Below are positions 5,122 through 12,186 of a stretch of 35,264 nucleotides of DNA, in pieces. The translations under genes and the position numbers were made by a program. The stretch is from a virus. The DNA lies in the IMG/VR virus record IMGVR_UViG_3300042484_000442, positions 1 through 35,264 of that record, one strand, 5' to 3'. Position 1 is the first letter of the stretch, and each line of letters opens with the position of its first letter. The notes beneath the pieces were generated by a model. That model saw only the letters and a program-made list of their open reading frames with translations, was not told the origin of the DNA and did no database searches.

Positions 5122-6129
5122 ATGTGTTTACTAACATTCATTCCTGATTATGTCTCTCCTGACATGGACAGGTTCAAAGTTGCAGCCAAAGCCAATCCAG
5201 ATGGTTTCGGTTTTGCAATATCAACAGGCAAGACCATTGTGACTTGCCACAGCATGAACTTCGATGAAGTTGCAAACAAGTTCACGGACTTGCGTCGCAC
5301 ACATCAAGGACCTGCTGTGTTTCACTTCCGTTGGGCAACTCACGGTAGCGAGACTGTTTCTAATTGTCACCCATTCTTCTTGGGTAAAGACAACCAATCA
5401 GTCGTTGGTCACAACGGCATACTTCCAGTTGCAATACCAAAGGGTGATACTCGTTCGGACACAAAAGTGTTTGCGCAAGACATCATGCCTAGCGTTGGTG
5501 GCATCACTTCACTTGATAATGATGATTACTACAAGAAACTAGAAGCATGGGCTACTGGTTCTAAGTTGGTATTCCTCACCACTCATGATGAAGCCAAGCA
5601 AGACTGGTACATTCTCAATGAGAAGTCTGGTCACTGGGATAAAGATATGTGGTGGTCTAACTATTCATACGAGGAAGTCACTTACAAGCCTTACGCTGGC
5701 ACTTCATATAAGTCCAGTGGCAGTCTTTGGGGTTATGACGATTGGGATTACAGTTACGGTCGCACGTCATACGCTTCGTCATGGGATAAGCAAGACAATG
5801 GTCTAATCATTCCTGATTATGATGACGAACTCGAATATCTTGCAGAAGAACAGATGCAACAGTTCAATGTGTTCACTACACACATTGACGACACGACACA
5901 ACTCATTGAGTGTTACAACTGTGCTCACGCACATAAGACACCAGATGGTGTTATGGAAACTCATTGTGATGAGTGCGGTGGTTGTCACTTCTGTGGTGCA
6001 CAGTATCCATGTGCTTGTTGGTCTGCCATCTATCAGATTTACGACCTTGAGGCATTCAATGACGACATCTACGCTGCAAATGCCGTAGTTGTTCCAACTC
6101 AATCAACCACTCACCCAAGTTACAACTAG
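5122..6129 (+). CDS. Class II glutamine amidotransferase (Ntn hydrolase) with C-terminal Cys-rich segment
   Basis: 335 residues. Cys2 directly after Met is the expected N-terminal nucleophile. Further family motifs are NPDGFGFA (25-32), FRWATHGS (69-76), NCHPF (81-85) and VVGHNGI (94-100), matching the glutaminase half of GlmS/PurF-type enzymes, which hydrolyse glutamine and release ammonia. A Tyr/Trp/Ser-rich linker follows (about 190-230), and residues about 263-300 contain around ten Cys plus His (CYNC, CDECGGCHFCGAQYPCACW), probably binding zinc. There is no synthase domain in the chain, so it should work with a separate acceptor, most simply the upstream amidoligase. SD AAAGGAAC precedes ATG 5122 after an A/C-rich leader. 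Confidence 0.88.
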   Translation: MCLLTFIPDYVSPDMDRFKVAAKANPDGFGFAISTGKTIVTCHSMNFDEVANKFTDLRRTHQGPAVFHFRWATHGSETVSNCHPFFLGKDNQSVVGHNGILPVAIPKGDTRSDTKVFAQDIMPSVGGITSLDNDDYYKKLEAWATGSKLVFLTTHDEAKQDWYILNEKSGHWDKDMWWSNYSYEEVTYKPYAGTSYKSSGSLWGYDDWDYSYGRTSYASSWDKQDNGLIIPDYDDELEYLAEEQMQQFNVFTTHIDDTTQLIECYNCAHAHKTPDGVMETHCDECGGCHFCGAQYPCACWSAIYQIYDLEAFNDDIYAANAVVVPTQSTTHPSYN

Positions 6130-6136
6130 GAGAAAC

Positions 6137-6271
6137 ATGAACTGTAAAAAGTGTAGTGACGAGTTATATACGCTTCACGAAATGGATGAGTATCAAATGT
6201 GTGATGCTTGTTACTGTGAGGTATTTGACCCAGCAAACAAAACAAAAACAAAAACAGGAGAAACAAAATGA
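6137..6271 (+). CDS. Zinc-ribbon microprotein, 44 aa
   Basis: ATG 6137; the SD TAGGAG overlaps the amidotransferase stop, so translation is coupled. Cys3-x2-Cys6 and Cys22-x2-Cys25 (with Cys27) form a zinc-ribbon pattern (MNCKKCSDEL ... MCDACYC), followed by a Lys/Thr tail encoded by an A-rich SD region. Located directly after the amidoligase/amidotransferase pair, whose members carry similar Cys-rich segments; it may share a partner or substrate with them (inference). Confidence 0.7.
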   Translation: MNCKKCSDELYTLHEMDEYQMCDACYCEVFDPANKTKTKTGETK

Positions 6272-6420
6272 AAAATAAAACCATTGACGGTTACAAGTTT
6301 CGCACAGAGTTGGCGAAACTCATACCCAATTACTACCTTGACGAAGACTATGAGGGTCAAGTCATCATTTACACAAACCTAAAAGAAACCAAAAAAGAAA
6401 ACTACAAGGAGATGAACTAA
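6268..6420 (+). CDS. Small hypothetical protein, 50 aa
   Basis: Starts in an ATGA overlap with the previous stop, with ACAGGAG upstream. Reads MKNKTIDGYKFRTELAKLIP, then an acidic patch NYYLDEDYEGQVIIYTN and a Lys-rich end. Looks like a small alpha/beta protein; not recognised. AAGGAG near its 3' end serves the gene at 6423. Confidence 0.65.
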   Translation: MKNKTIDGYKFRTELAKLIPNYYLDEDYEGQVIIYTNLKETKKENYKEMN

Positions 6421-6422
6421 TC

Positions 6423-6956
6423 ATGACAACAATCAAACTAATCCCATCAACAATGGAATTTGAGGTATCTGTAGATAGTGCCTCAATGCCATCACTATTC
6501 AGTCAGTCAATGGAGACACAAATCATTGAGGAAGTTGAGCGACAGGTAAACGGTCGTATCCCAAACTTGCAGATGGTTGTTGATGATGTGTCTTCAACAA
6601 TGATGGAAGACCGTGATTACACACGCAAGGTGCGTAACTGGGTTCTTGAAAGCATTGACTACACTCAGATTGCGAGTGAGGTTCGTGACAACATTGACTA
6701 CCAGCAACTCATTGACCTAACAGCACCGTTGTGGGAAGACGAAGCGTTCTTGCGTCATCTGATGAACAACAATCGTTTCAGAAATCTTGTCAATACTCAA
6801 TGCACTTCAATTATCACTGGAACACTCAACACAACGTTCATCAAAGAGATGGTTGATGACAAGGTTGAGTCAATGACCAGCAATCTTTCTAACGAGATTG
6901 CAGAGAAAGTGCTCAAGGTTATTCAGAACCGATTGACAGCGGGCTCAGATGTTTGA
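6423..6956 (+). CDS. Helical hypothetical protein, 177 aa
   Basis: ATG 6423 with AAGGAGATGAACTAATC upstream. The protein is acidic and mostly helical (IIEEVERQVNGRI, YTRKVRNWVLESIDYTQIAS, TFIKEMVDDKVESMTSNLSN), suggesting a long helical bundle or coiled coil. No membrane segment or motif. Not recognised. Overlaps the WhiB gene by 8 bases. Confidence 0.75.
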   Translation: MTTIKLIPSTMEFEVSVDSASMPSLFSQSMETQIIEEVERQVNGRIPNLQMVVDDVSSTMMEDRDYTRKVRNWVLESIDYTQIASEVRDNIDYQQLIDLTAPLWEDEAFLRHLMNNNRFRNLVNTQCTSIITGTLNTTFIKEMVDDKVESMTSNLSNEIAEKVLKVIQNRLTAGSDV

Positions 6957-7200
6957 GCCTGTGACTGTAGACTTCACTAGAGCAAAGTGTAAGTCCCAAC
7001 CAACTGTGTGGTGGTTTCCAGAATGGCCACCTACAAAACAGAAAATGAAAGAATGGAAGCAAGCGAAAGCAATTTGCTCTGAATGTTCCATGAAAGTTGA
7101 GTGCCTTGCCTACGGTAAAGCAACCAACTCATGGGGCATTTGGGGTGGTATCACACTAACCAACGGCAAAGCCGACTACAGAAAGAATAAAAAGAAATGA
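6949..7200 (+). CDS. WhiB-family iron-sulfur transcriptional regulator
   Basis: 83 residues with the four cluster ligands Cys14, Cys43, Cys46 and Cys52, the WWFPE segment (21-25) and the diagnostic turn GIWGG (63-67), followed by a short basic tail. WhiB proteins bind a 4Fe-4S cluster and act by contacting the principal sigma factor of actinobacteria; phage copies can redirect or repress host transcription. The family is restricted to actinobacteria and their phages, so it is the best host marker in the window. Overlaps both neighbours (8 bases upstream, ATGA downstream), so it is part of the 5122-8371 unit. Confidence 0.92.
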   Translation: MFEPVTVDFTRAKCKSQPTVWWFPEWPPTKQKMKEWKQAKAICSECSMKVECLAYGKATNSWGIWGGITLTNGKADYRKNKKK

Positions 7201-7730
7201 ACACAGCAATTACATACACAGAAAAGTTTGAGCAAACTCTCAGAGAGATTGACCAAGCAGTAACAAGCAAGGTGGAAAGTCTGACCACAGACCCATTCAA
7301 CTTAGGCAAATCAATTTTGTTTGCTGTTGATTATGTTCGTGGTGAAGTCCCGGCAATCAAGAACATTGATGAGCAGGGAGACATCTACGAAATGCTCGAC
7401 GATACATTGAATGCTGTCAGGTTGTTCAGCATGGGTTACAACGGCTTTGCTGTTGTGACTACAGGTTGGGCTTCACCGATTGATAAAGACAATGATGCAA
7501 ACAATGAAATTGCACCATCACAACACCCTGAACGTAAGCGTGTTCGTCTTATGACAATGTGCCATAACGGAAAAATGGGTTCGTCTATCCGATTTACGGA
7601 CAGCGAAAACGTTACATACGACGAAGGTAACGCAAAAGGCTCATTAGCAAGTGCCATGCAAGACATGTACGACGTTGTTCGTGCGCTGAAAGTCTCATCC
7701 GCAAAAGAAAATGAAAGGCAACTACCGTGA
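7197..7730 (+). CDS. Conserved actinobacterial/phage hypothetical protein, 177 aa
   Basis: ATGA overlap with WhiB. The central block GFAVVTTGWASPID ... PSQHPERKRVRLMTMCHNGKMGSSIRF resembles a conserved hypothetical family I associate with actinobacteria and actinophages (G-W-A-x-P, then P-S-x-H-P-x-R-x-R-V-R-L). No function known. The N-terminal 70 residues are helical. Its stop overlaps the next GTG start (GTGA). Confidence 0.75.
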   Translation: MNTAITYTEKFEQTLREIDQAVTSKVESLTTDPFNLGKSILFAVDYVRGEVPAIKNIDEQGDIYEMLDDTLNAVRLFSMGYNGFAVVTTGWASPIDKDNDANNEIAPSQHPERKRVRLMTMCHNGKMGSSIRFTDSENVTYDEGNAKGSLASAMQDMYDVVRALKVSSAKENERQLP

Positions 7731-7948
7731 GCAATCGCAAAGATGAACCAACCCTTGAGGTGACACTAACTCTTTCTGAGTTACGTGCTGTCGTCAAGTC
7801 TCTGGCTATCGGCGTAGACCAACTGGCAAAGAAAACCCAGCGTCTAGGTGATGGTCGGAGAGCCGACTCAACTCATGCAGAGTTGGAAGAACTTCTGTCC
7901 GCTAAAGGCGAGATGGAAGAAGTCCTATTGGAAGCACTAAGGGGGTAA
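7727..7948 (+). CDS. Small helical hypothetical protein, 73 aa
   Basis: GTG start at 7727 overlapping the previous TGA. Composed of a beta-like start (EPTLEVTLTLSELRAV) and a long charged helix with heptad leucines toward the end (HAELEELLSAKGEMEEVLLEAL). Its final codons, TAAGGGGGTAA, provide the SD for the TTG start at 7952. Not recognised. Confidence 0.7.
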   Translation: MSNRKDEPTLEVTLTLSELRAVVKSLAIGVDQLAKKTQRLGDGRRADSTHAELEELLSAKGEMEEVLLEALRG

Positions 7949-7951
7949 CAC

Positions 7952-8371
7952 TTGATAGCAAAACTACTAATCTCAATTTCATTAGGTGTGGGGGGCTTCG
8001 TGCCCCCCACTTCTATTACCAAGCACGACAAGCCAGAACCAGTAGATATTTCTGCTTCTGCCTTGTGTCCTCAATGGTGGCAAACCGCTGTTGATGCAGG
8101 GTGGAGACCGTCACTACTACCGACATTGGATTATCTGATGTGGCGTGAAAGCAGGTGTGACCCTGCTCAACACAACACAGACGACCCAATGGGTGGTTCT
8201 AGAGGCTTGGTACAAATCAATGGCTTCTGGACACCGTGGCTGGCTTCTAAGGGCATTGTGAAGCGTTCTGAGGGGCTGTTTGGCCCTAAGCGCAACCTGA
8301 GGTCAGCACTTGCTATTTACAACTACGCAGACGCCCGATATGACAACGGATTTGGTCCGTGGGGTCTGTAA
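7952..8371 (+). CDS. Exported lysozyme-like/SLT transglycosylase-like protein
   Basis: TTG start with GGGGG 7 bases upstream. Residues 1-18 form a short Lys-containing hydrophobic signal-like segment. The domain from about residue 38 shows WRESRCDP with the likely catalytic Glu66, then MGGSRGLVQINGFW (80-93) and a terminal NYADARYDNGFGPW, matching the SLT/lysozyme-like fold that cleaves the glycan strand. A second wall enzyme beside the late endolysin (13764-14276), and encoded with early genes: possibly a wall-remodelling or exclusion factor, or a virion or lysis component. A perfect GC hairpin (7988-8010) lies within codons 13-20. Followed by hairpin copy 6. Confidence 0.75.
   Translation: MIAKLLISISLGVGGFVPPTSITKHDKPEPVDISASALCPQWWQTAVDAGWRPSLLPTLDYLMWRESRCDPAQHNTDDPMGGSRGLVQINGFWTPWLASKGIVKRSEGLFGPKRNLRSALAIYNYADARYDNGFGPWGL
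7988..8010 (+). other. GC hairpin inside the transglycosylase-like coding region
   Basis: GTGGGGGGC (7988-7996) pairs perfectly with GCCCCCCAC (8002-8010) across TTCGT, followed by TTCTATT. It looks like a terminator stem but lies 36 bases into a coding frame that has no later good start, so it may modulate translation or attenuate transcription. Confidence 0.6.
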
Positions 8372-8373
8372 AA

Positions 8374-8395
8374 AACTGATAGACGAATATCAGTT
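8374..8395 (+). repeat. Stop-associated hairpin, copy 6
   Basis: AACTGATA (8374-8381) and TATCAGTT (8388-8395) around GACGAA, starting 2 bases after the TAA of the transglycosylase-like gene. This is the last copy; none was seen in the replication or late regions. Confidence 0.85.
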
Positions 8396-8418
8396 CTGAC
8401 CACCCCAGCATTCCCTCT

Positions 8419-8492
8419 CATTGTCTGTCACAATGGGGGGGAAAGGGGGGGTCTAGCCAGTAGTTATGCGCCTGTTGCTTAGGCAACGGCGC
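8419..8492 (+). promoter_or_regulatory. Structured leader of the replication module
   Basis: Three elements lie between hairpin copy 6 and the start at 8530: CATTGT-CTGTC-ACAATG (8419-8435), two G7 tracts separated by AAA (8435-8451), and a strong hairpin GCGCC-T-GTTGC (8468-8478) with GCAAC-GGCGC (8483-8492), a 10-bp stem with one bulged T and a TTAG loop. An A/C-rich segment and AAAGGAAAAAC follow. This 158-base gap (8372-8529) is the likely expression boundary between the early and replication units. Confidence 0.5.
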
Positions 8493-8529
8493 AAACATGT
8501 ACGTACACAAAAACAAACAAAGGAAAAAC

Positions 8530-9402
8530 ATGAGAATAGAAAACAGTACTGGGACTAGTAGCGCAACAAAAGTATTTATCCGCCAGTCATGGCTTGGTGA
8601 TGCTTTGATGTGCCCCGAACGAGCAAGACTCACAGCGTTACACCCTGAAACACGAAAAGAAAACGACTCGGCAATGATGGGCACGGCTGTGCACGCAGGG
8701 ATTGAAAATTATCTGCGTGCAGAGATTGACATACAAGACATTGCCGAACGCTCTGTTTTCGCTTTTCGCACCAAAGAAGCGCATCTCAAGGCTGAAGGCA
8801 AGTCAATCAACATCACCAACACAGACCCAAAAAACTGGGACAAACACATTGCATCAATGGCAGAAGCATGGGCACGAGACATCATGCCTCATGTTCCTGA
8901 AGGTGGCGAGTGTGAGTACAAGTTTGCAACTAAGGTTGCGAATGTGGACAACGAACTGTTTGAGTATGAACTCTGGTTTGAGGGCACGATGGATTACTTC
9001 CACCCGAAAGGTATTTGGGACTGGAAGACAGCGGCTCGAAAGTATTATCAAGCGGAGAAGCAAACACAGAATGTTCAGTCATCTGTGTACGCAGAAGCAT
9101 CCCATGCAATGGGGATGATTGAGTACCCGGTTGAATTCAATTTTGGTGTTATGATTAGGAACGCTTCGTCAACAGGACAAATCGTTTCTATTACACGAAC
9201 ACCAGAACACGGTCAATGGATAATTGACCAAACAATCGCACTCGTCAACAACCTGTTGACGGTTCAAGCGAAAATGCCATCAACACGATGGATAGTAAAT
9301 GACCAGCATTACCTATGCTCACAGCGTTGGTGTCCTGTATGGTCAATGTGCAAAGGCTCGTACATCACGAGCGAAACAACAAATGCCGAGGAGGCAAACT
9401 AA
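8530..9402 (+). CDS. Fe-S RecB/Cas4-like PD-(D/E)XK exonuclease
   Basis: 290 residues from ATG 8530 (AAAGGAAAAAC SD; an earlier in-frame ATG at 8497 has no SD). Nuclease motifs in order: GTAVHAGIENYL (His motif I, about residues 51-62), FEGTMDYF with Asp155, WDWKTA with Asp164 and Lys166, and QNVQSSVYAEA (Q/Y motif). Cys28 together with Cys263, Cys268 and Cys274 matches the split four-Cys iron-sulfur cluster of AddB/Cas4-type enzymes. The likely role is end processing in replication or recombination. First gene of a tightly packed DNA module; its stop overlaps the next start as TAATG. Confidence 0.88.
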   Translation: MRIENSTGTSSATKVFIRQSWLGDALMCPERARLTALHPETRKENDSAMMGTAVHAGIENYLRAEIDIQDIAERSVFAFRTKEAHLKAEGKSINITNTDPKNWDKHIASMAEAWARDIMPHVPEGGECEYKFATKVANVDNELFEYELWFEGTMDYFHPKGIWDWKTAARKYYQAEKQTQNVQSSVYAEASHAMGMIEYPVEFNFGVMIRNASSTGQIVSITRTPEHGQWIIDQTIALVNNLLTVQAKMPSTRWIVNDQHYLCSQRWCPVWSMCKGSYITSETTNAEEAN

Positions 9403-9860
9403 TGGATAAAGACAGAGCAATCATCACCCAAGTCTCAGCAAAAATCGCTGCAGACCTCACCAACAAGACCACAGATGTAGACGCCCGTTTGGGTGAGTTT
9501 GCAACTTTGTTCTCATCAATCAACGAAATCATGATGGACACCATTTACGGTGGCACAACAAACAGTCAGGCAGTCCAGCAGAACACCGCTGTGATTAGCA
9601 TGTTGAAGCAAGAACTAGGTGCTGAAGAAGTTCAAGCACCAGCGAAGCAGTTCTCTTCTTCATCATCTTCCTCAACTGCAACTGTGACCGTAAAAGGAAC
9701 ACAGCATGGTCCACTTCCAGACTGGCTCATCAAGGCTTGCAAGCGTGACGGTGTAACCGTTGTGTACGACAACCGTGATGGTCTAGCCGAGAATCCAAAG
9801 CGCCCTTCATTCCGTGCAGTAGATGCGGAAAAGGCTTACTGGCCACCACGAGCCAAGTAA
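9402..9860 (+). CDS. Conserved actinophage hypothetical protein of the replication module, 152 aa
   Basis: The N-terminal part (1-80) is helical (AIITQVSAKIAADL ... INEIMMDTIYGG), followed by a Ser/Thr-rich linker (SSSSSSSSTATVTV) and a C-terminal domain HGPLPDWLIKACKRDGVTVV-YDNR ... NPKRPSFRAVDAEKAYWPP. I recall this C-terminal domain following Cas4-like nucleases in other actinophages. Function unknown; the linker plus small aromatic C-terminal domain would fit a DNA- or ssDNA-binding accessory, which is a guess. Starts in a TAATG overlap and ends in one. Confidence 0.7.
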   Translation: MDKDRAIITQVSAKIAADLTNKTTDVDARLGEFATLFSSINEIMMDTIYGGTTNSQAVQQNTAVISMLKQELGAEEVQAPAKQFSSSSSSSTATVTVKGTQHGPLPDWLIKACKRDGVTVVYDNRDGLAENPKRPSFRAVDAEKAYWPPRAK

Positions 9861-10888
9861 TGCGACTATCAGCAGAAGAAATATCTGCTGGCTGGGAGAA
9901 TGTGGGGCGACCATCCGCGGTCGCTCCACAACTCTCTGAGTACCGAATGTACACACCTCTTTCAGAAGCGGCTGACTCATTTGTGCGTTGGGCACAGTCA
10001 CCGCAAGACAGAGTACATCTTGGTATCGGTCGGATAGATAAAGAACTACGAGGCATTGCACCGGGCGAAATTGCCATGATGTTGGGATTTGCACACGGCG
10101 GTAAGACACTCTTACTGCTTCATGCACTTCGCAACAACCGTGACAAACACATTGCAATGTTCATACCTGACGAGCCACGCCAACTCGTATTGACCAAACT
10201 CACCTGTATGCATCATGGAATTGATGCACGAGAACTGGAAGCACGTGTTGCAGCCGATGACCAAGAAGCCATTGACTTGCTACGCCGAACAGCAGAGGAA
10301 GATTTTCCAAACCTCGCTGTGTTTGACCAGCCACTGACAAGTTCCGACATGGAACGTGCCTACGGTGAAGTTTGTGATGTGTGGGGACAAGTACCTGAAC
10401 TGGTTGTGGTTGACTACCTAGACCTAGTTGAAGCAGGGGAAACAGTTCCAGACAAAGCAACCTTCCTCAAAGGATTCGGTCGTCGGCATGATGTGCCGAT
10501 TCTCGTGTTGCACCAAACATCACGCCATGCTGGCGCTGATGGTGCGAAACTCACCATGTCATCTGGTTCATTCGGTGGAGAACAACAAGCAACATCAATC
10601 ATCGGTGTCCGTCGCAAGAAATATCAGATTGCGCACGAGATGTACGAACTGATTGAGAAACTTGACCGTTCACATTCAGAGCGTGCACAAGACAGGCTCG
10701 AATTGCTACGCCATGAAGCCAAGGTGCACGAACACACAGTCACCGTGTCACTACTCAAGAACAAACGACCAGCAGGGCAACTTGTTGACGACATTGACTT
10801 TGAGTTAGACACAGCAACTGGTCGTCTTCGTGAACTAGATGGTGAACTGCCAGAGCAATACCTGCAGATGGGGATGGCTTATGACTGA
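9860..10888 (+). CDS. RecA/DnaB-like (SF4) helicase or ATPase
   Basis: 342 residues. Walker A is GFAHGGKT (76-83), preceded by a DnaB-type GIGRIDKELRGIAPGEIAMM. Walker B is ELVVVDYLDLV (about 185-195), and LVLHQTSRH resembles the motif-3 Gln-containing strand of replicative helicases. There is no separate N-terminal primase-interaction domain, so it is a short, single-lobe form; the phage primase is on a separate chain directly downstream (8-base overlap). Predicted to be the replicative helicase; a RecA-like recombinase is the alternative. Confidence 0.85.
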   Translation: MRLSAEEISAGWENVGRPSAVAPQLSEYRMYTPLSEAADSFVRWAQSPQDRVHLGIGRIDKELRGIAPGEIAMMLGFAHGGKTLLLLHALRNNRDKHIAMFIPDEPRQLVLTKLTCMHHGIDARELEARVAADDQEAIDLLRRTAEEDFPNLAVFDQPLTSSDMERAYGEVCDVWGQVPELVVVDYLDLVEAGETVPDKATFLKGFGRRHDVPILVLHQTSRHAGADGAKLTMSSGSFGGEQQATSIIGVRRKKYQIAHEMYELIEKLDRSHSERAQDRLELLRHEAKVHEHTVTVSLLKNKRPAGQLVDDIDFELDTATGRLRELDGELPEQYLQMGMAYD

Positions 10889-11777
10889 AGTAGAGATGTT
10901 CAAGACACTGTTTGAAGGTCGCACAGATGCTTACGGGACTTGGGAAGGTGGTGCTGTCAAGTCAGTTGTGACCGCAGAAACATTTGCCAATCATCTCAAT
11001 GGCAAAGAACTCATTGGTATCTACCCGCTCACACTTGGAAACACAGTCAAGTGGGGGTGTTCAGATATTGATGTTGATGACATTGACTCTGCACGCAACC
11101 TACAGACAGCACTAATGGTCAAAGGCATACCATCATTCGTTGAGAAAACCCGCAAGGGTTTTCATGTGTGGGTGTTTGCCAGCGACTGGATATCTGCGGC
11201 AGTAATGCGTAGAGCATTCCTGTCGGCACACGAAGCCATTGGTTTACCGCCAAAGGAAGTCAATCCAAAGCAAGAAGAAACAACCGGACTTGGGAACTAT
11301 GTTCGCTTACCGTATCCAAACGGTATGCATGTGATTCCAGAGAATCGTTATATTCTTTTTGATTCAGATGATGTTCCGATGACGCTCAGTACTTTTCTAA
11401 ACTCTGCTTTGATAAGCAGGGTTTCTGTAAAGACGCTGTTGCCATTGGCAGAGATGCACAGACCAAAGAGCAAGGCACAACTTGACAACCTTCCAGTTGG
11501 TGTTTCCGTTCAGGAAGCACTTGACCATGTTGATGGATATGTTGCAACCATCTGGAGGCACGGACCTCTCGATGGAAGCGACAGGTCAACAACGCTGGTC
11601 AGGATGGTGCACAAGATGCGCAACCTAGGTACTCCAATGAACCATGCATATGTAATACTCGTTGACGCTGACAAGCGTTGGGGAAAGTTTCATCTGCGTA
11701 CTGATTCAGTAGAACAGTTAGTGAAGATAGTTGAAGACGTTTACGGATTAGATACGACTGGAGCATTTAGACCATGA
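10881..11777 (+). CDS. AEP-type primase (TOTE/PrimPol-like)
   Basis: 298 residues from ATG 10881, overlapping the helicase by 8 bases. The N-terminal motif FEGRTDAYGTW, then IYPLTLGNTVKWGCSDIDVDD with the catalytic pair Asp62/Asp64, FVEKTRKGFHVWVFA with His95, and PKQEETTGLGNYVRLPYPNG match archaeo-eukaryotic primases of the group found in TOTE systems and in actinophages. These make primers and in some families also extend DNA. No DnaG-type zinc motif is visible. Since no DNA polymerase gene is recognisable, primer-polymerase activity here is of interest. Confidence 0.85.
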   Translation: MTEVEMFKTLFEGRTDAYGTWEGGAVKSVVTAETFANHLNGKELIGIYPLTLGNTVKWGCSDIDVDDIDSARNLQTALMVKGIPSFVEKTRKGFHVWVFASDWISAAVMRRAFLSAHEAIGLPPKEVNPKQEETTGLGNYVRLPYPNGMHVIPENRYILFDSDDVPMTLSTFLNSALISRVSVKTLLPLAEMHRPKSKAQLDNLPVGVSVQEALDHVDGYVATIWRHGPLDGSDRSTTLVRMVHKMRNLGTPMNHAYVILVDADKRWGKFHLRTDSVEQLVKIVEDVYGLDTTGAFRP

Positions 11778-12130
11778 AGCCATTCCATCAGATAATTGCA
11801 CTTCGCCCAAGAGCGAAGGGCAGACCACGAGTAACTAAGACTGGTCATGCATTCACCCCAAAGGAAACCAAGAAGTATGAGCAAGACTTTGCCGAACTGT
11901 ACGAGGGCCCTCTTTACGAGACCGAACTACTGTCAGTAAAACTTGCGTTCACAACAGCGGGAACAGAAATATTCATTGAACCCGTGAAGCAGAATGTGAA
12001 CGTAAACCAACCCAAGGGGAAACTCACAGGGGACATTGACAACTATGCAAAGGCTGTACTTGATGCCTTGAATGGCGTAGCGTACACAGACGACAAACAA
12101 ATCGTTTGTCTGTATTTGGAGAAGGCATGA
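11774..12130 (+). CDS. RusA-like Holliday junction resolvase
   Basis: 118 residues; ATGA overlap with the primase. PRAKGRPRVTKTGHAFTP (12-29) is the RusA entry motif, and GDIDNYAKAVLDALNG ... YTDDKQ provides Asp87, Asp89, Lys93, Asp97, Asp106 and Asp107, the acidic set of RusA. Cuts four-way junctions or branched replication intermediates before packaging. Length is normal for the family. Its stop overlaps the start of a 19-residue hydrophobic peptide. Confidence 0.92.
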   Translation: MKPFHQIIALRPRAKGRPRVTKTGHAFTPKETKKYEQDFAELYEGPLYETELLSVKLAFTTAGTEIFIEPVKQNVNVNQPKGKLTGDIDNYAKAVLDALNGVAYTDDKQIVCLYLEKA

Positions 12131-12186
12131 TAAAAGTAATGTTTGTTCTTGGCGCACTCATAATCGCAACTGTGTTGTTCACATGA
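12127..12186 (+). CDS. Putative 19-aa membrane microprotein
   Basis: A 20-codon frame precisely bridges RusA and the next gene, with an ATGA overlap at each end (12127-12130 and 12183-12186). It encodes MIKVMFVLGALIIATVLFT, which is one full-length hydrophobic helix. GGAGAAGGC lies just upstream as SD. The precise coupling at both ends supports real translation, though it is below usual gene-calling limits. Role unknown. Confidence 0.5.
   Translation: MIKVMFVLGALIIATVLFT

Noticed and set aside
1663-8395. CRISPR array interpretation of the repeated AACTGATA elements
   Set aside because: Copies are hundreds to thousands of bases apart with genes between them and no regular spacers.
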